A stretch of 64,000 nt of DNA from Lysinibacillus sp. ZYM-1 (lineage in GTDB: Bacteria > Bacillota > Bacilli > Bacillales_A > Planococcaceae), in NCBI RefSeq assembly GCF_001308875.1, contig NZ_KQ465114.1, positions 1 through 64,000 of the forward strand. The letters are read 5' to 3'. Positions 57,645 through 64,000 of the stretch are shown one piece after another. Positions within the stretch are counted from its first letter, which is position 1; every line of letters starts with the position of its first letter. The notes under the pieces are model-generated. The model ran no database searches, was not told the origin of the DNA, and worked only from the letters and a program-made list of their open reading frames with translations. A program made the position numbers and the translations under genes.

Positions 57645-58601
57645 TTACACTTCTGTATATTGTCCAATTTTTTTGAACTTCTCATAGCGATCTTCAATTA
57701 ATTGTTCTCCATTTAGAGAATTTAATGCATGAAGTGTATCGCTGATGCATTCTTTAATATAAAGTGCTTGTTTTGCTACATTGCGATGCGCACCACCAAT
57801 AATCTCAGAAATGATACCATCAATAACACCAAGCTCTTTTAGATCCGGAGCTGTTATACGCATTGCTTCAGCCGCCTGTTTAGCCAGGCTACCATCTCGC
57901 CATAAAATCGACGCTGCTCCTTCTGGAGAAATAACAGAGTATGTTGAGTTCTCTAGCATAAAGACACGGTTTGCAACACCTAACGCTAGTGCACCACCAC
58001 TTCCCCCTTCTCCAATCACAATACTAATGACCGGTACTGTTAAACCTGCCATTTCAACAAGATTTCTAGCAATTGCTTCACTTTGACCTCGTTCTTCAGC
58101 CGCTTTACCCGGGTAGGCACCTTTTGTATCAATAAAACAGATTATTGGTCGTTTGAATTTTTCTGCCTGTTTCATCAAACGTAAGGCTTTACGATAACCT
58201 TCAGGGTGAGGCATACCAAAATTACGACGTATATTCTCTTTTGTTGATTTACCACGTTGGTGTCCAATAATTGTTACTGGTTGCCCTTCAAAGATGCCAA
58301 TTCCGCCAAGAATCGCAGCATCATCACCAAAAGTACGATCCCCGTGCAATTCAATAAAGTTTTCACATATCGCTTCAATATATTGTAAAGTGGTAGGTCT
58401 TTCAGGATGTCTTGCTACTTGCACACGATCCCAAGGCTTCATGTTCGCATAAATCGATTGTTCTAATTGTGATAAACGTGTTTCTAACTTCTCGATTTCA
58501 CCTGACATATCTACTTCTGCTTCAGTCGCAATGGTTTTTAATTCATCAATTTTTTCTCGTAATTGGATAACTGGTTCTTCAAACGCTAAATTTTTAGACA
58601 T
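57645..58601 (-). CDS. accA: Acetyl-CoA carboxylase carboxyltransferase subunit alpha
   Basis: With AccD it forms the carboxyltransferase that moves CO2 from biotin to acetyl-CoA, giving malonyl-CoA for fatty acid synthesis. The 318-residue protein has [27 protein letters not shown] and [16 protein letters not shown]. It overlaps accD by 8 nt. Confidence 0.97.
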   Translation of the reverse strand: MSKNLAFEEPVIQLREKIDELKTIATEAEVDMSGEIEKLETRLSQLEQSIYANMKPWDRVQVARHPERPTTLQYIEAICENFIELHGDRTFGDDAAILGGIGIFEGQPVTIIGHQRGKSTKENIRRNFGMPHPEGYRKALRLMKQAEKFKRPIICFIDTKGAYPGKAAEERGQSEAIARNLVEMAGLTVPVISIVIGEGGSGGALALGVANRVFMLENSTYSVISPEGAASILWRDGSLAKQAAEAMRITAPDLKELGVIDGIISEIIGGAHRNVAKQALYIKECISDTLHALNSLNGEQLIEDRYEKFKKIGQYTEV

Positions 58602-59451
58602 GTTGTACGCCGCCTTTCGTATGCATTTTTACAAGTAATGAAACTTGTTTACGTAAATCGTTGCGAGGGAAGATGGCATCAAGCTGGCCATGCTCTAATA
58701 AAAATTCTGCTGTTTGGAAATCACTTGGTAGTTTCTCTCTTACTGTTTCTTCAATGACACGACGACCAGCAAAGCCAATTAATGCTTGTGGCTCTGCAAT
58801 ATTTATATCACCAACAGAGGCAAAGCTTGCTGAAACTCCGCCAGTTGTAGGATGTGTTAAAATGGAAATAAACAATAAACCTTGATCGCTATGACGCTTT
58901 AACGCTACACTAGTTTTTGCCATTTGCATTAAAGACAGTACACCTTCTTGCATACGTGCACCACCACTAGCTGTAAAGATGATAAACGGCACACCTAATT
59001 CAGTTGCTTTCTCTACTGCACGGGTAATTTTTTCGCCCACAACTGAGCCCATTGAACCCATACGGAAGTGTGAATCCATGATCGCGACTACAATTTCTTC
59101 TCCATCTAATGTACCGACACCCGTTAGCACCGCCTCATTCAAGCCTGTTTTTTCTTGGTCAGCGGAAATTTTCTCCACATATGCTGGGAAGTTAAGTGGA
59201 TTGCTTGTTTGTAAATGATCATCCATTGAAACGAACGAACCTTCATCCAAGAAATAATCCACACGCTCTTGTGCAGTCATTTTGAAATGGTGACTACATT
59301 TTGTACAGACTTTATGATTTTTTTCTAATTCCTTCGTTAATTGAATATGGCGGCATTCAGGACATTTTGTCATTAATCCCTCTGGAAATGCTTTTTCTTG
59401 TCCATCCTCTTTCTTTTTTCGATTACCACTAAATAAGCTGCGTATTGCCAT
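58594..59451 (-). CDS. accD: Acetyl-CoA carboxylase carboxyltransferase subunit beta
   Basis: The 285-residue subunit has an N-terminal C4 zinc ribbon ([11 protein letters not shown] then CTKCSHHF) and the crotonase-like fold ([35 protein letters not shown]). It is the first gene of accDA and lies 24 nt after the FadR-type regulator gene, so the three may be co-transcribed. Confidence 0.97.
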   Translation of the reverse strand: MAIRSLFSGNRKKKEDGQEKAFPEGLMTKCPECRHIQLTKELEKNHKVCTKCSHHFKMTAQERVDYFLDEGSFVSMDDHLQTSNPLNFPAYVEKISADQEKTGLNEAVLTGVGTLDGEEIVVAIMDSHFRMGSMGSVVGEKITRAVEKATELGVPFIIFTASGGARMQEGVLSLMQMAKTSVALKRHSDQGLLFISILTHPTTGGVSASFASVGDINIAEPQALIGFAGRRVIEETVREKLPSDFQTAEFLLEHGQLDAIFPRNDLRKQVSLLVKMHTKGGVQHV

Positions 59452-59475
59452 GTTCGATTCCCCCTTTGTTGTTGT

Positions 59476-60117
59476 CTAAGTGCTTTGTACAGTATTCATC
59501 CACTGCTCATAAGCTATTAGTGCTTCTTTTTCGTAGCCTAGCTGCATCGATTTCAACATTGTTTGAATGATTAATTTTTCATCTTCTGTTGAGTTTCGAT
59601 TTAAACGGTCGCCATCATAAGCTGCCAATTGAAACCAGATTTTTAGTGATAAACGATTCCCTGTTGTGATTAAAAGTTCTCGCAAAATATCACGACAATT
59701 AATCATACCTTCTAATTCTAGTTTCACAAAAAAACTATCCCACACAGGTAGTGTGCGAAGAATCTCTGTACAACTTATTACGCGAATAGCTTCCTTTTCA
59801 TGAATTTGTCGCGTGAATTCGACATCCTTTTTCGATTTTTCATCTTCTAATATAAACATCGACAGTATTTCTACAAGCTGATGCTTATGTGTGGAAGCAA
59901 GGAAAGTACCACCACCATGTCTCGTTTCAATAAGCCCTAGCAATTCTAAACTTCGCAATGCCTCTCTGACAGAGGATCGCCCGACACCTAGACGCTCAGA
60001 TAAGACTCGTTCGGAGGGTAGCTTTTCTCCTGCTTGAATTTTTTCCATTTTAATGAGTTGACGTAGTTGTTGGACGATTTCTAAAAACACTTTTTTTTGT
60101 TCGGTTTTTTTATCCAT
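59476..60117 (-). CDS. FadR-subfamily GntR transcriptional regulator
   Basis: A 213-residue regulator: winged HTH (about 10-75; GEKLPSERVLSERLGVGRSSVREALRSLELLGL) plus an all-helical C-terminal ligand domain. ATG at 60117 with AAGGGGAG upstream; a start seven codons earlier is not used. It lies directly before accDA, and a perfect TGGTCAGACCA palindrome sits about 20 nt upstream of its start. I infer autoregulation and control of accDA, possibly by an acyl-CoA or malonyl-CoA related effector. The effector is not known. Confidence 0.87.
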   Translation of the reverse strand: MDKKTEQKKVFLEIVQQLRQLIKMEKIQAGEKLPSERVLSERLGVGRSSVREALRSLELLGLIETRHGGGTFLASTHKHQLVEILSMFILEDEKSKKDVEFTRQIHEKEAIRVISCTEILRTLPVWDSFFVKLELEGMINCRDILRELLITTGNRLSLKIWFQLAAYDGDRLNRNSTEDEKLIIQTMLKSMQLGYEKEALIAYEQWMNTVQST

Positions 60118-60138
60118 ACGACTAACTCCCCTTATCAA

Positions 60139-60161
60139 AAAAAGTGGTCAGACCACTTTTT
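60139..60161. promoter_or_regulatory. Operator palindrome upstream of the FadR-type regulator
   Basis: Perfect arms of 11 nt (60139-60149 and 60151-60161) around one central base; core TGGTCAGACCA fits FadR-subfamily GntR sites (TGGTCnGACCA). Confidence 0.8.
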
Positions 60162-60206
60162 AACGTTGACTCTAGCTTACAAAATAACTGCCCAAAAGTA
60201 AAGAAA

Positions 60207-60232
60207 AAACTGCATGAAATTTAATGCAGTTT
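60207..60232 (-). terminator. Terminator of nrnA-dnaE
   Basis: Perfect 9-pair stem (60207-60215 with 60224-60232), T-run on the minus strand. Confidence 0.85.
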
Positions 60233-60250
60233 CTAAATTCTTGTTTCATT

Positions 60251-63200
60251 TTATATCTTTTTCGTCGCTTGCGCATGTTTTACTTTTATCTGCGACTTCC
60301 CAAAACGTCTTTCTAAAACCCCTTCAACAAACAGGATTTCATCTTCTAGTAACAGATCTTGAACAAGTTGAAATACTTGCGGAAATAAAGTAATAGAAAC
60401 AGATCCATGTTCATCCTGTAGCTGAACGAAAGCCATCTGCTCACCTTTTTTGGTACGAATTTTTTTCACTTCTTCAATGACACCAATCATTTTCACAAAC
60501 GCACCTTCTCGCATCTGCTTTAACTCACGACACGTACTATTAACATCAGCCCAGTAAGTTCTTTCTTGTGTTACTGGATGGGCAGAAATGTAAAATCCTA
60601 AACTCTCTTTCTCATGTATCAATTTTTCTTTTTGCGGCATTTCATCTACCTGCATATATTTTGGCTTACCAAAGCTAAATGTCATAGCCGCTGACAAATC
60701 TATATCCTCAGTTGGCCGTAGCAACTCAGCGTGTTTCAAAGCAGCATCTATTGTCATGATCAGGACAGCACGATCTTTTTCTAGATAATCAAGCGCTCCA
60801 GCAAAAATTAATGATTCCATTACTTTCGGTTTAAAATGCTGTGCACTTAAGGCTACAGCTAAATCAAAAAGGTTATGCAATGCCTCAAGGTTCGTTTGGC
60901 GCAAATCATTGATTTTCTCTATAAATGTATGAGGAACGCCTTTAATCCCTGATAAGCTATAACGGATTCCTTCCTGCTCTACAGTAAAATATTTTGTACT
61001 GTCCCTTAAAGAAGGTGGATAAAACGGAATGCCCTTGTTTTTGGCTTCTTGAACAAGCTGTTGAATTTTATCTATATTTCCCGTTGCATTCGATAACAAT
61101 GCCGCGTAAAAGCTTTGAGGGAAATGAGCCTTTAAATACGCCATTCGATAAGAGATAATACTATAGGCTACTGCATGACTTTTTGGGAATCCATAATCAG
61201 CAAAGCGGACAATTAATTCGTACACTTCTTTCGCCACATGTTGATCGTAGCCTTGCTTTAACGCCCCTTGTACAAAGGTAGCCTGTTGCTCCTCTAAGAC
61301 TTGGCGATTTTTTTTACTAACTGCTCGGCGTAGTAAATCTGCCTGTCCCATTGAAAACCCTGCAAGAACAGAGGCAATTTTGATAATTTGCTCTTGATAG
61401 ACAATAACACCAAATGTCTCCTGTAAAATAGGTTCCAACACGGGATGAGGCATGACAACCAGTTCTTTTCCAGCTTTTCGTCTAGCATAGACAGGTATAA
61501 ATTCCATTGGACCTGGACGATAGAGTGCGTTCACAGCCACAATATCTAAAAAGTGTGTGGGATGAATGTCTCGTAACGCTTGTTTCATTCCTTCTGATTC
61601 TAATTGGAAAATACCTAATGTATCACCACTTTGCAATAATTGAAAAGTCTTTTCATCATGCATAGGAATTCGTTCAAAATCAATCCATGGTCCCCCCGCT
61701 TTATAAATGGACCAACGCATTTGCTCTAAAATAGTAAGATTACGCAAACCTAAAAAATCCATTTTAACGAGACCACTTGCCTCTATATCACCCATCGGCC
61801 ATTGTGTGCAATATATACCCTCATGTCCCTCTTCAATAGGCACTGTATTTACTAATGGAGTAGGTGCAATAACAACGCCTGCTGCATGGGTGGAGGAATT
61901 TCTCGGTAGACCCTCTAATTTTAGCGCTACTTCGAACCACCGCTGATGTTGGTCATCCTCTGAGAGCCAGCCCTGTAAGTCATATGATTCTTTCAATGCT
62001 TTTTGCAATGTAATCCCTGGTTTATTCGGAATCATTTTTGAAATTTTTTCTAACGTCTCAGCACCAAATCCAAAAACTCTCGCGACATCTCTAGCAACTG
62101 CTTTGGCAGACAATGTACCAAATGTAATGATTTGGGCAACATTTGCCTTACCATATTTCTGTGCAACGTACTGAATCACTTGATGTCGTTTACTATCGAC
62201 AAAATCAATATCTATATCAGGTAAAGTTATCCGTTCAGGATTTAAAAATCGTTCAAATAATAAACCATATGCGAGAGGATCTACTTGCGTAATAGCTAGG
62301 CTATAGGCAACCAGCGACCCGGCAGATGACCCACGACCTGGTCCAGTCAAAATACGATTTTCTTTCGCAAAGCGCATAAAATCCGCCACAACTAAAAAAT
62401 AATCGGCAAAGCCCATTGAACATATAATTTCAAGCTCATATTGTAATCTTTCTCGATAACCATTCGGAATGTCCCTCTCGTTGAAGCGTTCCTCTAATCC
62501 AGAAAATGCTTCTTTAACAAGCAATCTCTCAGCCGTTTCACCAACTGGTACAGGAAACTTAGGCATTTGTACAGACATTTCTGGTATTACAGCGTGACAG
62601 CTAGCAAGCATTTCACTACAAGACTCAAGCCACTCTTGGCGATCAGCAAACCAACTTTGCCACTCCTGTGTTGTTGGTGCAAAATAATTTTGCAGATTAG
62701 CTGTTAGCATCGTGTCTCCAAGCTTTTCTCCAGTATCTATAGCCCTTGCTACTTCATAAGCAAAATGATCTTCTGGACGTAAAAAATAACAGCTTTGAAT
62801 GGCTACAAGCGAAATCGTATGCTCTTCACACCACTCTACAAGTTCTTTCTCATTAGCTACCTTGACCCCTCCAGGTCTGGCGATTCCCATATAAAGATGA
62901 CGCTGAAAAAGATGAGCTAAAGCATCGACAAATGCGTGCCAATCTTCTAAATCCGTTAAATCATCTGAGGACAGCAGTGCCAAGCATCCTGCTGCATAAC
63001 CCTCTAGCCATTTCCAAGGTAGCACTTCGTCTTCTCTAATAGAAACCGCACTACTAATTTTCAATAAATGTTGATAACCCTCCTGAGACTGCGCATAGAG
63101 CACAAGAGGAACCGTTTTATCATGCCATTGCACATTTACAGAAAGCCCAATGACAGCATGAATATTGGCTTGCTGCATTGCTTTACAAAAAGGCAAAAGC

Positions 63201-63334
63201 CCGTACAATTTCGTATTTACGATTGCACAGGCCTGTGTCTTTTGTTCTTGTAAAAAAGGAATCAATTGCTCAAGCCGAATTGTGCTTTTCAATAAATCCG
63301 CGCTCGTATGCATCTTCGTGTATACATGTGTCAA
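60251..63334 (-). CDS. dnaE: DNA polymerase III subunit alpha DnaE
   Basis: Error-tolerant replicative polymerase that in Firmicutes extends primers before PolC. From TTG 63334 (AAGGGA upstream) it has 1027 residues, somewhat shorter than B. subtilis DnaE (1115). Order: PHP (about 1-200), C-family polymerase (about 240-790; LTGPGRGSSAGSLVAYSLAIT, LPDIDIDFVDSKRHQVI, KMDFLGLRNLTILEQM), helix-hairpin-helix and OB-fold (KMIGVIEEVKKIRTKKGEQM). The PHP metal residues look lost (see findings). I preferred the TTG over an ATG at 63442, which would overlap nrnA. Confidence 0.96.
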   Translation of the reverse strand: MTHVYTKMHTSADLLKSTIRLEQLIPFLQEQKTQACAIVNTKLYGLLPFCKAMQQANIHAVIGLSVNVQWHDKTVPLVLYAQSQEGYQHLLKISSAVSIREDEVLPWKWLEGYAAGCLALLSSDDLTDLEDWHAFVDALAHLFQRHLYMGIARPGGVKVANEKELVEWCEEHTISLVAIQSCYFLRPEDHFAYEVARAIDTGEKLGDTMLTANLQNYFAPTTQEWQSWFADRQEWLESCSEMLASCHAVIPEMSVQMPKFPVPVGETAERLLVKEAFSGLEERFNERDIPNGYRERLQYELEIICSMGFADYFLVVADFMRFAKENRILTGPGRGSSAGSLVAYSLAITQVDPLAYGLLFERFLNPERITLPDIDIDFVDSKRHQVIQYVAQKYGKANVAQIITFGTLSAKAVARDVARVFGFGAETLEKISKMIPNKPGITLQKALKESYDLQGWLSEDDQHQRWFEVALKLEGLPRNSSTHAAGVVIAPTPLVNTVPIEEGHEGIYCTQWPMGDIEASGLVKMDFLGLRNLTILEQMRWSIYKAGGPWIDFERIPMHDEKTFQLLQSGDTLGIFQLESEGMKQALRDIHPTHFLDIVAVNALYRPGPMEFIPVYARRKAGKELVVMPHPVLEPILQETFGVIVYQEQIIKIASVLAGFSMGQADLLRRAVSKKNRQVLEEQQATFVQGALKQGYDQHVAKEVYELIVRFADYGFPKSHAVAYSIISYRMAYLKAHFPQSFYAALLSNATGNIDKIQQLVQEAKNKGIPFYPPSLRDSTKYFTVEQEGIRYSLSGIKGVPHTFIEKINDLRQTNLEALHNLFDLAVALSAQHFKPKVMESLIFAGALDYLEKDRAVLIMTIDAALKHAELLRPTEDIDLSAAMTFSFGKPKYMQVDEMPQKEKLIHEKESLGFYISAHPVTQERTYWADVNSTCRELKQMREGAFVKMIGVIEEVKKIRTKKGEQMAFVQLQDEHGSVSITLFPQVFQLVQDLLLEDEILFVEGVLERRFGKSQIKVKHAQATKKI

Positions 63335-63356
63335 ATGAATCCCTTCCTTTTCTTTG

Positions 63357-64000
63357 TTAATGATACGCTTTACAAATCTCTTGTAATCTTGCGATAACGC
63401 GCTCTGCTTCTTCCCAAGAATAAGCTGTAGCTCCAGAAGCAAGCGGGTGTCCGCCTCCGTTAAATTCCTTTGCTAATGTATTGATAACCGGGCCCTTCGA
63501 ACGTAGACGCACACGGATTTGATCTTCTTCTTCAATGAACACAACCCAAGAACAGATCCCTTTGACACTGCCTAAACAACCTACTAGCAGTGATGCCTCT
63601 GATGGTACAATCTCATATTCTGCTAACAAATCTTTTGTCAGCTTCACATGAGCTGCTCCATACTCATCCATTTTAAAATTCTGATAAATATAGCCTTGTA
63701 AATTTAGTAATTTTTGCTCCATTTCATACATGCCATCAAAAATTTGATTTCGATCAAAATCATATGTAATCAGATCTGCAGCAACTCTAAATGTTTTAGT
63801 CGTTGTACTTGGGAATTGGAATCTACCTGTATCCCCTACAATTCCTGCAAATAATAATCGTGCAGCAGTATCTGACAGTTGCCAGTTAGCCACTTCCTTA
63901 CCCTCTTCATACAGTTCATAAATCATTTCACTGCAAGAGCTAGCAGTCGTGTCTACCCATAGAAGATCGCCATATGCATCATCATTTGGATGATGATCAA
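63357..64000 (-). CDS. nrnA: Bifunctional oligoribonuclease/PAP phosphatase NrnA, 5' part outside window
   Basis: A DHH-DHHA1 phosphoesterase that degrades short RNA (nanoRNA) and dephosphorylates pAp. About 214 C-terminal residues are in the window; the frame is open to the edge. Near the window end it shows DHHPNDDAYGDLLWVDTTA, including the DHH motif. The DHHA1 part has FNGGGHPLASGATA, the GGGH motif. It ends 22 nt before dnaE. Confidence 0.9.
   Translation of the reverse strand, partial: DHHPNDDAYGDLLWVDTTASSCSEMIYELYEEGKEVANWQLSDTAARLLFAGIVGDTGRFQFPSTTTKTFRVAADLITYDFDRNQIFDGMYEMEQKLLNLQGYIYQNFKMDEYGAAHVKLTKDLLAEYEIVPSEASLLVGCLGSVKGICSWVVFIEEEDQIRVRLRSKGPVINTLAKEFNGGGHPLASGATAYSWEEAERVIARLQEICKAYH

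Overview
The window is a low-GC Firmicute chromosome segment from a spore former, most likely Lysinibacillus (L. sphaericus/fusiformis group). The reasons are the Bacillus-like core gene order, spore genes (sspI, sspH, SleL-like and CotQ-like proteins), T-box and L20 leaders, and a cholesterol-dependent cytolysin whose sequence looks like sphaericolysin/alveolysin. Most genes are on the minus strand. There are no rRNA or tRNA genes, insertion sequences, prophage or CRISPR array.

Layout. (1) 0-4.8 kb: T-box controlled pheS-pheT and a TrmH-type RNA methyltransferase. (2) 4.9-15.6 kb: an accessory stretch with a Nudix hydrolase, an RsbQ-like hydrolase paired with a PAS-GGDEF cyclase, a CotQ-like oxidase, a three-LysM GH18 protein, sspH, a membrane EAL protein, an orphan sigma factor, sspI and a glcD-like dehydrogenase. 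(3) 15.6-22.2 kb: a cystine/organosulfur operon (LysR regulator, two flavin monooxygenases, glutaredoxin-like protein, ABC binding protein, two permeases, acetyltransferase) with no ATPase gene. (4) 22.3-23.5 kb: argF followed by an unexplained structured RNA. (5) 23.7-27 kb: the cytolysin gene, lying between an intact M42 aminopeptidase gene and a decayed second copy of that gene's 3' end. (6) 27-32.4 kb: dUTPase, ysdB, ysdA, infC-rpmI-rplT with an L20 leader, and thrS with a T-box. (7) 32.5-40.8 kb: dnaI, dnaB, nrdR, gapB, coaE, mutM, polA. (8) 40.8-48.9 kb: a 21/42-nt tandem repeat, two uncharacterised proteins, hflKC, lrgAB, phoPR and a MaoC-like protein. (9) 49-64 kb: mdh (frame broken as sequenced), icd, citZ, ytvI, fxsA, pyk, pfkA, accA, accD, a FadR-type regulator, dnaE and the 5'-truncated nrnA.

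How the genes work together. The core blocks cover translation (pheST, thrS, infC/rpmI/rplT), replication and repair (dnaI, dnaB, polA, mutM, dnaE, nrnA), central carbon (pfkA, pyk, gapB, citZ-icd-mdh) and the first step of fatty acid synthesis (accDA). Variable content sits between them. The strongest unusual items are the cytolysin insertion with its flanking duplication, the two-hairpin RNA downstream of argF, the RsbQ/PAS-GGDEF sensing pair, the tandem repeat after polA, and non-standard starts inferred for dnaI (AUC) and infC (AUU). All assignments come from reading the sequence; no database search was run.
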